Positions 9,921 to 23,176 of a DNA stretch of 64,000 nt are shown piece after piece; within the stretch, counting starts at the first letter, position 1, and every line of letters starts with the position of its first letter. Both the position numbers and the translations under genes were made by a program. The stretch is from Paramarasmius palmivorus (Eukaryota; Basidiomycota; Agaricomycetes; Agaricales; Marasmiaceae): the NCBI GenBank assembly GCA_037176845.1, contig JAYKXP010000185.1, forward strand, positions 1-64,000. Direction: 5' to 3'. Under the pieces are notes generated by a model. It did no database searches, was not told where the DNA came from, and worked only from the letters and a program-made list of their open reading frames with translations.

Positions 9921-12900
9921 AATCTGTCATCAATTTGGCTTGTGCTTTCTTCGTTCTGAGCCCAATATCCAATTGTTCAAGCACCCACCTCCCATTTCTC
10001 TCTGGATTCCACCAGCTCAATGATATGCCTGACTTTTAATACCTTTTATTCAAATGCATTATTGCACTTTTATATTCTGTTATGCTATGATTGGGACTCT
10101 GAAGGACTAGTATGAGCCCTGAATAGCTAGTCAAAGTCAAGGACTTGTCAGACACACTTATATTAGCAGGTATATGGTTATATGGTATGCCTCACATGGG
10201 TATCTGGCCACTGCTATAGCTTATATTAGTGGTTCTGTCAATGCGGACCCTTTCCTGAAAACTGTAGGGAGCTGTACTACGTTGGATCACGACTGGTACA
10301 CCGTCTGTGCAAGGTCTAAGACATATTAAAGGGACTATTTGCTTTTAAAACACTTTTAATACCTTTTCATGACCAACCAAAGAGAATGTGGGTTCAAGGA
10401 AACGATCCAAGTTGATGCAGAGGACGGCTCCATTAGCAGAAATGATCTGAGGGCTTATATAAGGCATTTGCCGAACCCAGAATGTTGGCAAAGGCTGTTC
10501 CTGATGATCAGACATGGAGGCAAAGCTGTTAAAATGGTGGCAACACCTGAACACTTAGTATGGAAGCAGATAAGCTTGATATACCCCTTATAGTAGGGTC
10601 CCATACGGTCATGGAGACTGGTAAAAGATATCCCAGGTCTAGAGCATGGATGACTGAGCCATTCCAGTGCTCAGAGATGTCGGAAATGACTCTTATTAGT
10701 GGATAAGTGTCTTGGCACATGAAAAAGATAAATTTCAAACAGGCTAAATGCCAACCTGCAGGCACAGGATTCAACTCCTGAGTCTAAAGATAGATATATT
10801 ATTTATTGGTCACACATAAACAACTTATATGGATGTTGTGACTATCATATTTCCCTATTTTGTATATTTCTTATAGATTATCTCTGTTCCTCACTTATTT
10901 CATTGATGTTCCGCTTGTTTTTCACCTTATATTAGCTAATTTCTTACTTATCTTTCCTGGACAGTATATATAGGCTTGTAGTTTGTAGGTAAAAGGGCAG
11001 AGAAGATGAAGGGAGAGTGCTCTGTAGCCCATATCATTAGGTTGTATGTGGCTGTCAGTTGAATGGACCTCTTTGATCTGATATTTGCTCTACTGGCATC
11101 TGTGCATTTCGATTGGACCTCTTATATAAGTTGATCCAGTGGTGTTCATGCTTAGAAGACATTTGATCAGGCCTAGTTGATCTATTAGTGACCTTTGCAT
11201 TCACTTCCACTTCCTCAGGACAGGCCCTAGATTGAAAGTCTAGTTGAGACCTTGCTGTAGACAAGAGCTTAAGTTGTATTGGCAGAGATCAAGTATTTGG
11301 CTTGTGATCTGCAGCATTAGACATTGGTTGCATTGCGTTCCTGTGTAGAGATTAGACCTCAGACTAGCTTTTATAAGCTCTAGTGACGTAGAGAGGCCCA
11401 GATTGACCATTTGGAGAGTCAGTTGGATTCCTGCTTGCGCACAGTTTGTTGATTTGATTCTATCAGGGTCAATACACTTGAGGCAGTATTGGTCGAACTC
11501 AAGATCGCTACATATAGCCCTTGGGACTGTTCCTACCCCTTATATAAGCCTTCGAACCCTTATTGTGACCCTAATATAAGGTGTATCTAGATTGCTTTTG
11601 AAGTAACAAAGAGCGTATCATCACTCTCAGATCTATAGTTTGTGTACTATTCTAAGTACGGCAACTCTGATCACGTCGAACCACACTTGCACAACTAGTC
11701 ACTAGTGTGCTGCTGTTTATAACCAGCATCTATTTGATCTTTGTATTAGTGGTCTTTATTAGGCTTCTGCTGTGTCCTACAGTTCTATTAGTGACTCAGA
11801 GTTGCAGAGCCTATTACTAGTACTTGAGTTGATTTTGTGACGCATTACCGAATTGTGGTCCCTGTCCTGGTATGTTACCTTCTTATATCAAGATATTGAG
11901 GATATCAATGAGCTGTTGCACACTAGCTAGGTAAATAAAGCCTACCTTTTTGGCTAGCTAGACACACTCTTAGGTGCATCCAGGTGCCTGATACTCATCA
12001 CCTCAAACAAGCTCAACCCTATCTATCTTTCTGGCCAGCAGGAATATGAATTAGCTAAGAATGATGAATTATGCTAACCTTCCTGATGGTAGAAAGCTCC
12101 TACCTTTGTGGCTAGCTAGACACTCCCATTCACCTCTCGGCATGTACTTATACTGACACTCAGGCTACTACTGATGACTTTGACACTTCAAATGTCCTCC
12201 ATCAGCCTGTCAACAAATGGCTCGCCCAACGGCATTTCTCCCATCATTAAAAGTCTCTGCCACCAAGAGTTCTTGAATTGCCTCATAGATGCCTACCCTA
12301 GAACCTATGATGGTTTAATCTCAACCTTGTACAACAAGGAGCATCCTAATCTGCTTGAGTTGGTGGTTCTTTGTAAAATAGCGGTTCATCTTTGTGTACA
12401 GGGTGTCCAATGTTGATGTGTTAACTTTTTCTGTAGGACTTTCCAATTACTCTGCAACTGGAAAATCCTGTAATCAACATTCTAACACCCCAGACACAGT
12501 CGAACGTTCAGTTAATTATCAACACTATGAGCAGTGCCAATCCAGCCATAAGCAGCCTCTTTAACAGAATGGATTGTCCCTCGGGTACCGATGCTCAAGG
12601 AATACTGGAGAGTGTGGACCTTTCAGGGGTCCCTGTGCATCAGCTTTGGGCTGGAAGCTGCCAGGCTCCAGGACAGTGTCACTAGCTTTGACAAGGGGCT
12701 TCTGGACAATTGGCTTGCTACAAGATATAACAAGTATATGCTTCATTGGATGAAGACTCGATTCACCCAATTCCTTGGAGTCGAGGTACTCTCAGGGAAC
12801 GATCTGCCTGATGCTGTGGATGCTCATATGTTTTTTTTTTTACCGCTATTGGTTCTCTGTACTGATCTAGTATTCAGTTGCCGATACACTTCATGTGTTG

Positions 12901-13120
12901 AGTATATAATCAGATTATGTATGTTTAGCACAAGGAATTTGATTGTATTGAGCAACATCCGGATTGTCCCTGCTTTGATCCGTAACACATAGTCTAGCTA
13001 GACAGCAAGACAGGGTATATATTGTATTGAGTGAGCAACACTGAACCATATACAATACCTTTGAAATGTCTAGCTAGACAGCAAGACAGGGCATACTGCT
13101 AGTAGCCCAGACTGTCTAAC
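9921..13120. other. Non-coding AT-rich tract with transposon relics
   Basis: Only short unrelated frames, none with a recognisable domain. Short frames at 10369-10593 and 12174-12416 read like scraps of coding sequence (the latter LIDAYPRTYDGLIS resembles Gag helices) but are too short to assign. Several TATATAA-like promoter words and TAGCTAG motifs occur. Confidence 0.4.
10900..11760 (+). repeat. Degenerate long-LTR-like sequence
   Basis: A TATATATAGG box near 10965 is followed by a purine-rich leader, and near 11675 the motif CGTCGAACCACACTTGCAC closely matches CGTCGAACCCCACTTGCAC found near the end of the 1.7-kb LTR at 31288-32985. It is probably a diverged relative; edges cannot be set. 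Confidence 0.35.
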
Positions 13121-13461
13121 TGTTGGAATTCTAAATATAGATATCACTAGACAAGTCATTTTCCACTTTATTCCACCTATGCCACAATTACTAAGAAAGC
13201 AGATATACATAGAACAGTTGCTTTAACCCGCTTGTACCACCATTTACTGACAGTTACTGACATTGACTGTGCAGTTATTTCTAGTTCACTTAGTATCTAT
13301 TATTGTACCTTTAGGATTATCTTTTATCCCTCACTCATGTATAAAAGCTAGACAGAAAACCCTACATACATCATTGAATCACATAGAGTTGTATTCTCTC
13401 TCAACCCCTCTGGTCATCAGCTATCATTTATATCGTGCTATCTGCACTATTGCTGCTAACA
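13121..13461 (+). repeat. Candidate copia-type LTR, 341 bp
   Basis: Bounded by TGTTGGAATTC and GCTGCTAACA, with TATAAAAGC near 13339 and an A/T-rich end like that of the copia LTRs in this window (which also end GCTGCTAACA). No matching target duplication and no second copy here, so it is called a relic. Confidence 0.45.
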
Positions 13462-13622
13462 GAGTTCAATCTAAAACTCTGACACTAACTAGGCACTAGG
13501 ACGCCCATGTCTACCATTTCCACCTCAGGTACTAGATACAAGCTCCCACTTTTGGGCAAAGTTGTGGGTTCACGATAGTCTGAGGACATCTATTCTATGT
13601 GGGTACTGCTACGACAAATGAA

Positions 13623-14123
13623 TTATATAGTGTTGGTGAGGCTCTGTCTTGGGCGTTTCATGCTATTTTCACCCTGGTTGAGTATATCCTCTGTGTACTC
13701 CAACAATGCATCCTCTTCTGTTCTACATTTCCTTTTCTTGACATTTGACGTGGTGCACACTTTCGGATGTTGCAAATCTTGTGCACTGTTGAAACAGGAG
13801 CTATTGGACATTGGTTGGATGGCCATGCCTGCGACAGGTGATGCTGCAGTGATCAACGAAGGCGTAAAAGGCTCCAAAGGTGCAGAAGTCAAATGGGACA
13901 AGAACTCTGCAGGTTGGGATAGAGGAGAACTTTGGGGAAGGAAGTATGGGGGTGAATGGGGTGAGAGCTCTTCAGGTTGAGATGGGGAAGTCTGAGGAAG
14001 GTAGTTCCATATAGAATTGTTGGGGATAGCACCAAATCCATTGCCAAAACTGTTGCTGATGGTGTCTCCATACCCTTCGCCCTCAAAAGCAAATGCGTTA
14101 TTGACATTCATGAGATCGTACAA
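13623..14123 (-). pseudogene. C-terminal fragment of the many-exon DDE transposase-like family
   Basis: A 166-codon minus-strand frame, serine/proline/asparagine-rich, ending in a basic tail (KKRKCRTEEDALLEY then KRPRQSL). The tail matches the last exon of the gene at 43683-52400 in motif order (KKRCRTGDALALDE then RKRTNKSL). Only the last exon is recognisable; upstream sequence is replaced by the LTR at 14233. Probably a dead fragment of a second copy of that family. Confidence 0.5.
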
Positions 14124-14232
14124 TTCCGCCCCAGCTGATGATCATATTAGAAAGGGCCTGTTTGCAGAAAGGAGGATGAATACCTTGGCGCAAGTTATCT
14201 TGTTAATCCAGGGGCGAGATGAAGCTTAACGG

Positions 14233-15929
14233 TGTGAGGGTTCCAGAATGAAATTGCTGAAAACCAGTCATTTTGACACTAATTGTTGTGTTCAGAATCA
14301 CACTAGTACATCATACTAAGTACCATATGGACTTGGTATCACTGCTAGGAACCTAGTAGTGCACATATGACAAAGAATAAGATAGGCATGCACTGCATAG
14401 TGAATACTAGCTACGCGCGCATAGGTGTTGATGTCGTTGTGAGCCCTATATTATTGCGCTAGGATACGTGTTGAAAACTGTAGACTGTATCTATACTCTA
14501 TTATCAGGCTGGGACCTTATGAGGACATGCTACTGTACATGGTAGACTTCCTAGTAGGTCATATGGCTACGCTATAAGTGTGCTATGGGACATATGAGAT
14601 GGGATAGTGAACGAGAACCAACTACCACAGTGTAGAAGAACCCTAGGGGATGGATCAGAGCTATATACCAAATATGGTAGAAGCTGGAGGTGTGAGTCAC
14701 CTTTGAGAGCAAAGTTGCCTGGATTAGAAATGTCTAACTGGGTCATTGATACGAGGGCCATATGGAGGCTTAACAGCTTTCCAATATCAATTGGAATATC
14801 CCTTGAGCTTTGAGTTGGCATCCCTACTGCTAGTACAGACACTAGTAAGGGATGTGTAGTCCTATAGCAAGGAAACAGATAGGACTTTGATTCCAGGACT
14901 GTCCTAGGACATAGAAAATATAATATAGAATGACAAGGGCACTGAGCCTACCTTCCTCAGATACGAATCCAAAGTGCTTCGGTCAAGATTGGACTTCTAG
15001 CAAGTTCCAAGCAGAATAACTATGTCCTAGCATCGATATCCAAAACACACCATGTGGAACAGCTCCTCTGCACGCCACTTCCTAGCAACCAAAAAATAAT
15101 ATTACTTGCAGTCTTGCAAAATAATGTCAAATTCTGACCAATATATACCCAAACCTTCCTTTTCTGGTAGATACTTACTTCATATGGACAGAATCCTCTC
15201 CTTGTTCTCGTTTCCTGCCTAGTTACTATTACTTTATCATGTCCACTTTCACTTATATGTAAGTATGTACACTTGCAGATATATAAGCAGCAGGGGTTTC
15301 CCCTAGAAAGCTCTCAAGCAATTACCCTGCTATATATGTAGCCCTAGTGCACCAATAGCAAAGTTCTTGTCTTCTATCGTTGACCATAGAGGCGATGTGT
15401 GCTTAGAAAATAACTTAGAAAATAAACCTTTGAAAAGCCCTTCTCTATATTGAACTAGTTGTGAAATTAGAACTTTGAGATACCCATAGGGCAGAGCTAG
15501 TTCATCTAGTCTCTTTGGATAGGATTGATTGTTTCAGGACTAGTGTGGAGCCCCACTAGCTTATAGGTGGCCTGGTTGTCGTGCTAGTTCGGCTAGTGTA
15601 ACCAGTGCCTTTCATAGGAACAATAGGTCTTTACCCTTGTCAGGTTCAATAGGTTATTTTGCGTCATAGGAACGTATAGGAATAGTTATAGATAGGTTTA
15701 TAGGTTGGCTTGTGTTGTCTTGATTATATTGAGACCATATTATCATATTACATTGTTTCATTCATCACTCGTACACTTCCCTTGTGTCCTAGTGATTTGT
15801 AGACGTTCAACTAGTGTACTAGTTGATTTCTTGTGTCGATTGTATGGATCCTTTGACAACGTTAAACCCCACTTGCACAACTTGGCATATATATTTTGCT
15901 TGTTCATAAGCATTATATAAGCCTCACAG
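14233..15929 (+). repeat. 1.7-kb LTR, copy 1
   Basis: Begins TGTGAGGG and ends CCTCACA, with TATATAAG near 15281. It is colinear with 31288-32985 over the full length with scattered, mostly transition, differences. No target duplication is seen (ACGG left, GCAA right), unlike copy 2. No open frame inside. Confidence 0.78.
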
Positions 15930-17589
15930 CAAGGCTGGGCCTTCTCATTCTCAGGACATACCTGAGGATTCAGCTATAGCATCACCCTAGATCTCAGCTG
16001 TTTCAGTTGCAGGTCCTAGCCAACTCATGCGATTTGATGATCATGTTGAGACTGTTAAAGTGGTTGTTTCCCAGTAATAGACTCTAAGCCTACTAACAAC
16101 TAACTCTAACTAACCATACACTAAACAGCTATATGCTGTTCACTCTAACTTCTTCCAATCACCAATCCTAACTTCGCCAAGTCCTACTGCACATAGTACA
16201 GTGTTAACTGTTTGATAGTATGTAGACTCTAATTGAGAACCACAAGTGTGTTCGGGGCTAGAAGAGGGACAGAACCTCTTACATTGAATACTAAGCTGGG
16301 GTGTTACTAGCAAAGCTAACAACAAGTCACTAATGTGACTTAGATACAAGATGTCTAGTGAACTAGGGCTTTTAAAAAGAGTTGTTGCCCAAGTAACTTA
16401 GGACTTAAAGTGTTGCCTTAGCCAAGGACTTTAAAAACAGTTTTAATTGAAGACTATTTGCAAAGCTACTAAGTCGTTCACTGGTTCACACCAAAGTATA
16501 GTAAAAAGAGCTTTATATTTCCATCTTGGCTCTACAACAGAAGACAACCAAACTGGCTAGTGTATAGGTACTTCGCAAAGAGTTAAACTCGAATGCAATG
16601 TGCTGTGCTACTGGCCAGTGGGTGCTTGAGCCTTTACATGTTTTTATTTAACTTATATATGTGTCTGTATAACTAATTTTAGAATGTTCGCGAAAGAAAA
16701 CCATATAGTAACCAAGAAAACTAAGAGAACAAAATGCTGTTAAACAGTCCATATTAGGGTCTAGAAGACCCATATTGGGTATATCTCGCTTTCACAATGG
16801 TGAAACCATAAGGTCTCCTACTGATCAGGCCAAGATAAACAAATCCTTATGATCCAATAGCAATTTTTGCAGAAGCCCATTATTCCTTTGCAAATCCAAG
16901 GCCTCTACCTTTCCATGCTTTTCCCAACCAGAAAATCTCTGTTGCTGCTGCCAGAATGCTCCCCTTTCTCAATATTTACTGTCCTTTGTTCAGATACTTT
17001 GCGAATAGACATATTCCAGTATAGTAGAGGGCCTTCCTAAACCCAGCGGTCCTAGCGACTTGCTAGTCTCAGTACAGAGTGCTTTAAGATGTTGGAATCC
17101 GCCTCTGCGAAAGGTATTTAACACAATTATACCTTAGATCCTTTATTTCAGTTTACTTCATCAAAGTAAACTCTGGTTTTAGGTACTTCAATGCTGTACC
17201 AAGGACCCATTTCATCTAAGCTTATTGTTCTAGGCAGCAAGTACAAGTCCTTGCACTTTAATATGCGTAACCTAGACGTGTCCTCTATTACTAGGAGAAT
17301 TCAGACTTGTACAGGTTTCCAAGTCCAAGATCACATGCCTTTTAGCTGACTTATCCCATGATCTAGACGCAAAAATTGCGTGTTTCCATGTTATGCCAAA
17401 ATGTGGCACATCACCATAGTTGTTCTGCTGAACAGTGCAAGGCAACAAGACCTTTCTGTTCAGATAAAGTACTTTTTCTCTTTTAGCTGGAGTATCTTGA
17501 TTTGTTAATTGTGATGTCTCCCCCTCCATTGCTTTTGTCTCCACTGGTTGTTCCTGCTTGCCTGGGATCCCCTAACTGGGGCTGCGCCT
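15930..17589. other. Unassigned AT-rich tract
   Basis: No frame above about 90 codons with recognisable features on either strand. No repeat partner seen elsewhere in the window apart from short motifs. Confidence 0.3.
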
Positions 17590-18549
17590 ATGAACATCAG
17601 CCTTCTGAAGCTTCTTCTGTGGATGTAGAGGCCAATTCTGAATTAAAACACCTAAGGAATGCGAATTCTTGACTTATGCAACGGCTGGAACAATCTAGGA
17701 TGAATGTTTGACAGCTCAGCGACAATCTCGAGAGTCGCAATGCGACAGTTAATTGTCTTCATGGGGAACACAACAAGTTACGCAGTGCTTTGGCCAATCC
17801 TCAGTGAGTGTTAACGTCTTTTTCTTTGCATGTGGCTTTCCGTATCTAATGCCTAGTTGCCTTCCACAGGAATGCAGCTATAACTAATACCCTTATAACC
17901 AATACCCTTTGTGCTCAACTTCGTCAACAGTTGGGGGATCAATTCAATGATCAGATTCATGCTAGAGATCGCAGGATTGCCGACTTAGAAAGGGAGCTGG
18001 CTGAAATAGCCAGTGTTGGTATGCAGTACCACATGGCCGATTCCTTGCCCTTTGTTCAAGACCTGCAGGGTGCAGTGTGCGACATACAATCCAAGGCACA
18101 TGCCAACATACCTGAGGTTGGTTCCATGGTCGACAAGGACAAAGAAGCTTGGATTAGGGACGTCCTTGAAGAGCTAGAGCATGTTGCCAGAAGGACTATG
18201 CATATGCTAGAAGATGTGATAGCCCTTATGAGGATATTTTGTCCTGCTCAAGGCAATGCACACTAGCACAATCTTGCCAGGCTTTCTGCTCATGCTGGCA
18301 ACTACTATTGTCCTGGGGGGGCCTACAGTCTTGCCCTGAACCAACCATTGTATAGGGATGGAGGTAAGTTGCTTATTGTTTTTTCCTTGGAGAGTATGGG
18401 TGTTTTCTAATGACCCTTTTAGCCACATATTGTCGCACTACTATGGTACAGTTCCTGAACAAATATTGTCAGTTGGAGGAGAGTGATGTGGAGAGTTGGG
18501 ATAGGCAAGATGAAGAAGAGGATGAGAATGATGAGAGGGATGCAGAGTA
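17590..18549 (+). pseudogene. Coiled-coil acidic protein pseudogene
   Basis: Three exons can be followed: about 17590-17803, 17870-18361 and 18421-18549, with GT-AG introns 17804-17869 and 18362-18420. The protein is a coiled coil (HGEHNKLRSALANPQ, then RDRRIADLERELAEIAS), then a helical region with WIRDVLEELEHVARR, then an aspartate/glutamate-rich tail. Exon 1 has two in-frame TGA codons and exon 2 a TAG (18264-18266), after which the same frame goes on. All three could derive from arginine or glutamine codons by a C-to-T change. I do not recognise the family; it may be a transposon-associated or host protein. Confidence 0.5.
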
Positions 18550-18659
18550 GGGTATTTCTAGTTAGCCAATCTAAACAGGAGTTGTCATCTTGTAATAATT
18601 ATAAGCCAAACATGTGCTTTTCTTGTATGTTGTGAAGAATTGAAAGTGTGGAAGCGTGT

Positions 18660-21600
18660 TTTAATGGTTATATGGGAACACCATTTGGCTATCCCTTATG
18701 GTTTCCTACAAGCCCAACCTTCGATTTCCTTATGGCTGGGGCCTATTCCTGGATGGGAAATGTGGTATTCCAGAACAGAGTCCCAAGAGTGGGCTAAATC
18801 AGCTTTTTCTCTCCATTGGTTTTCCTCTGTACCATATCCCTTCCAGGATACCAGCCATTCATGTCTTCTTCATGACTTGTTGAATCGGTGACCCAATACT
18901 TGGTCAATCTTGTATTCCTCCTGTCCTTCTACTTCTATAGGAGGTGGATGAGGTTGTGGTTGCAGTGGAAATTTGTTGGGTATCTCCTTTTGTAGCAGGT
19001 TAACATGAAAGATGTTATGAATCCTAGAGAGTGTTTTTGGCAGCTTGAGTCAGTATGCTCTCTCACCTATCCTTTCTTCAATCCTGAAGAGACCCATCCA
19101 TAAGCTGTCCAACTTCTTAGCTGAGCATTTGGTTTTGATGTTCTTGTGTTCAACCAGACCTTCTCTCCCAGCTTCCAATTGGGTGGATCAGTTTTCCCTT
19201 TGTCCCACTGCTCCTTGTACTGTGCTATAGCTGACTGAAGTTGTTCCTGTAGATATTGATGAAGGACTTCCCAGTCTTGCACAAACTCTGAGGCTGCAGG
19301 TACCTGGGAGTTGCTTGGATCAAATGAAATTGTTGGATGGTAACCTTTGTTTGTGAAGAATAGGGAGATGCCTGTGGAATTTTTGGGATTGTTATTGTGC
19401 ACAAACTCGGCTATGGGCAGCCAGTCTACCCAGTCATCCTGCTGATAGTTCATATAAAGGCATAGATACTGTTCCAAAGATTGGTTGGTACATTCTGTCT
19501 GCCCGTTGGTTTCAGGATGATAGGCAGTGGATAACCAGATTTCTACCCCCAGCATCCTACACACTTCCTTTCAGAATTGGGAAGCAAATGTTGTTCCTCA
19601 ATCAGAGATGATATGAATGGGCAGACCATGCTTTGTGAATACATAGTGGATAAAAAACTTTGCCAGCTGGACAGTGTTGTTGGTTTTATTACAGGGTATG
19701 AAGACAGCCTGCTTAGTTAGCTGACAGACCACCACCATGATAGCATTGAATGTGCTAGACATAGGCAAGTCAATGATGTGATCCACAGTGATAGATGACC
19801 AGGGCTTCTGGGATATGAGCAAAGGTCTAAGAGTTCCCGATGGCTTTTGCCTATGAATCTTGGTTCTGTTGCACTCGAAACAAGACAAATTGTAGTGTCT
19901 GATGTCCTGTTTCATACCTGGCCAGTAATAGGTCCTCATGATGAGTGCCTTAGTTTTATGTATGCCAGGATGTCTTCGAAGGAAATGGTCATGGTGCTGC
20001 TGCATCACCAACAACCTCAGATGTGGGTCGTTGGGAACATAGATGAGTCCTCTCCTTCATAGCAACCCATTGTCTAGGGTATACTCGCTAGGATGTTCTG
20101 TTTCCAATGACTCCACTGACTTCTCCCAATGGTTGTCTTTCTTTGCTTTGCAAATTCAGCTATAAAGGGCCTCTTCGTTAAGCAACAAGCTTGCCATGAG
20201 TTGTTCAGGGGGCAGAGACACTCGTTCATTCATGGTGTTAGCCAATTTCTGGTCACTCTTCTTGGGATAGACATCAGGTCATCTCGTGAGTGTGTCCAGT
20301 TTTGCCCCAAGTCTTCCAGGCCTGTAATTGATGATGAAGTCAAAACCAGAAGGGAACTCATTCCATTGTGCTTGTTGTCGGCTAAGCTGTTTTGTTGTAG
20401 TAAAGAACTGAAGGTTGTTATGATCGGTGTCAACCTGCACAGTATGCCTGGCTCCTTCTAGGTATGCCCTTCATTGCTTGAATGCCTCTACGACAGCTAA
20501 CATTTCTTTGTTGTATAATTCAACTCAGCTGGGCCCATAGATCATGCATAGAACACTACTGGATGAATTTCTCCTGTGTCCAGGTGAGGTTTGGAGATGA
20601 TGGAGGCAATTGCATAGTTGGAAGCATTGGTTTCTAGAATAACAGGTAAAGCCGGGTCAAAATGTCAAAGGATGGGAGCCTTGGTAAATGCTTCCTTTAA
20701 TAGGGCAAAAACCGAATCGTGTTGTTTGTTCTATTTCCAAGGTACATTCTTTTCCAGCAGTCTCGTCATTGGCTTGACTATGCCTGAGAAGTTGTCTATG
20801 AACCTCCTGTAGAAGTTTGCAAAGCTGAGGAAGGATTGTATGTCCTTTACATTGCACAGAGTTGGCCATGACTTGATAATCTCCACTTTCTTTGGGTCCA
20901 TTGAAATTCCATTCAGAGAGACAATGACACCAAGGTACTCTACACTGTCCATGTAGAACTCACATTTCTTGGGTTTCACATGCAAGTTGTTGTCCTGCAG
21001 ATGTTGCAATACCCGTTTAACATGGTCCTTATGTTGCTCCTCACTCTTGGAATAGATTAGGATATTATCCAAATAGATGATCACAAAGACATCACTCATG
21101 TCATGGAAAATGTCGTTCATGAAATGTTGAAAGTGGGACGGTGCATTTGTGAGACCAAATGGCATAACCATGTACTCATACATGCCATAGCGTGTCCTAA
21201 AAGCCGTTTTCCATTCATGACCTGCTGCAATGCAGACATTGTTATACCCAGCCCTCAGATCCAACTTGGTGAACACTTTGGCTTTTCTGAGCTGGTCGAT
21301 GAGGTTTCCGATCAAGGAAAGAGGGTAAAGGTTCTTTCGGGTGACCAGATTGAGTTTCCTATAGTCCACACATAGCTGAAGAGTACCGTCTTTCTTCTTA
21401 GCAAATAGGACAGGTGCTTCTACTGGTGAATTCAATGGGTAGACAAATCCTTTGCCCAACATGTTGTCCAGGTACTCTTTAAGTGCCTTGAGTTCCTTTT
21501 CAGACATGTTGTATAGCTTCCCAATTTGCAGCAGTGGATGATCCTCTGTGTTGATGGTGATATCTCTGTGTAGAGGCATTCTTTTTGCTTCACCTGCAGA

Positions 21601-22602
21601 GAACACTGCTGCATATTTTTGAAACTCTTTCAGTACAAACTTATCAAGAACCTCTTGTTCAGTTAACTTGTGTTCCTTTGATGACAATGGTTCTTGTGTG
21701 GCATGAAATTTTTCTGCATGAATATGCTCTTCTGGTTGTGAGGGCTTGTGTGGTTTGCTCTTATCTGCTTCTGGTTCTTAGGGTCGGTAGTAAAGTTGAT
21801 ATACCTGACACCCTTCATGGATTAGCTTTAAAAACAAAACTGTACCTATCATGCTGATTTGGGGCATCCTCCATGGCGCTGGCTTGGTGTCCTCGACTGG
21901 TGTTTCACCTGGTTTTGTTTGTTCATCAAGTGAAATAGCATTATCATTGTTTTTGTTACATGAAAATGAGTCCGTGATAGCAGTTGTTTCATCGTTGAAT
22001 GTGTTAGTTTGGGAGATTGATACCCCCCCATCAAGAGTCTTCTCTATTCGACGTTTTTTGGCTAATCCTGGTGACAAGCTGGAGGAAGTTAAGAGTGAAG
22101 ACTTAGCCGAAATGGCTTCCTGGACAGATGTGGAGTTGTAGAGAGGTAGCAGAGAGTAGTCATGCAACACAGAGGCTGATAGGCATATACCTTGTCACCT
22201 GAAATCGACTGTTAGGTTTGCCCAGTCGATAGTCAGGTTTGCTTCTCTTAACCAGGAAAATCCCAGTACCACTTTTGCAGCCAGATGGAGTTTAGTGAGA
22301 AAGAAACAAACTGAGAAAGTGGATCTGTCAGCAAAGATGATATCTCCAACAACATATTTGGTTATCAAACCCCCAGATGTTTCATCTCCATTGAACAACT
22401 GAAGTGGAATTGGTACTGGAAGCTTTTGAATGTGTTCAGGGAAGTGTTGGTAGGCTTTGTCTCTGTCTAGGAATGAAGAAGAGGCTCCTGAGTCAATCAG
22501 GGCTGTGAAAACAAAGGAAAAGAGTGTAAGGGTTATGATTAAAGCCTGCACAGACCAGAAGGTTAGCCGAAGTGCATTAGTGTCTGCGATTTCTGAGCAC
22601 AT
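18660..22602 (-). pseudogene. pol: Chromovirus C Pol, degenerate
   Basis: Minus-strand Ty3/gypsy Pol in many broken frames. Protease LIDSGASSSF at 22602-22195, a linker to about 21780, RT at 21687-20731 with FTKLDLRAGYNNV and a mutated catalytic box YLDN instead of YLDD, RNase H remnants to about 20030, integrase with an HH-CC zinc motif (20014-19598) and AYHPETNGQTE (19564-19067), and a chromodomain (about 18980-18700) readable as HEWLVSWKGYG. The frame is interrupted repeatedly by stops and shifts. It is a different chromovirus lineage from A and B. Its Gag is displaced to 29088-30250 by the copia insertion. The 3' LTR is not found. Confidence 0.85.
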
Positions 22603-22736
22603 AGTGGCTCCCCTCAGACTCAGGCCTCCTCGCCGGGTAACTCCTGAGTCATCTCGACGTTTCCCTGAGACTCTACTAAGTCGTCCTCATCTTCTCAGCT
22701 ATCCATTTCTCCAGGATCAACGAAATCTACCATTCC

Positions 22737-23148
22737 TGTTAGAATAATTAATCCTTTTGCGGTCTTATTTGTTTATCTTTTAGGTATATCTATTGCTCTT
22801 GTTCTACATTCGGACTATCCTTTGTTAGCTTATCAGTTCCTTATGCTCTTTATGCTTCTCATTCTCATACCATCGTTTCAGTGTGGCATCTTCATTAGTA
22901 CATATTTGCACTTCATGCTGTTGAATCTTCCATTATATATACTGTGTATTCTCTATAGCAAATATCATCGTCTCTTGCTATTGTCTTGTATCAGCACTGC
23001 TAAACACAGTCTCAAGGCTCTTCACAAGTCTTTCGGTCACCATCCATATCCTCGACCTTGTTGATTCGCTTAGGCATCGATCACGGTCCACTTACTTGAC
23101 ATCAAGTGTTACGCGCTTACCTGTCGCTAAGGATTATTGCTGCTAACA
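22737..23148 (+). repeat. 5' LTR of the copia element
   Basis: 412 bp, TGTTAGAATAATT to GCTGCTAACA. A TATATATACTG word near 22935 is a candidate promoter. Nearly identical to 28674-29082. Confidence 0.95.
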
Positions 23149-23160
23149 GGTTATGGGCCC
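23149..23160 (+). promoter_or_regulatory. Half-tRNA primer-binding site
   Basis: GGTTATGGGCCC directly follows the LTR. It is the complement of the anticodon arm of initiator methionine tRNA, the half-tRNA primer site established for Drosophila copia and related elements. Confidence 0.85.
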
Positions 23161-23176
23161 CGGTCTGTAAACTTGC

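Noticed and set aside
12591..12992. 133-codon plus-strand frame as a gene
   Set aside because: No recognisable domain, ends in AT-rich low-complexity sequence, no supporting introns or neighbours.
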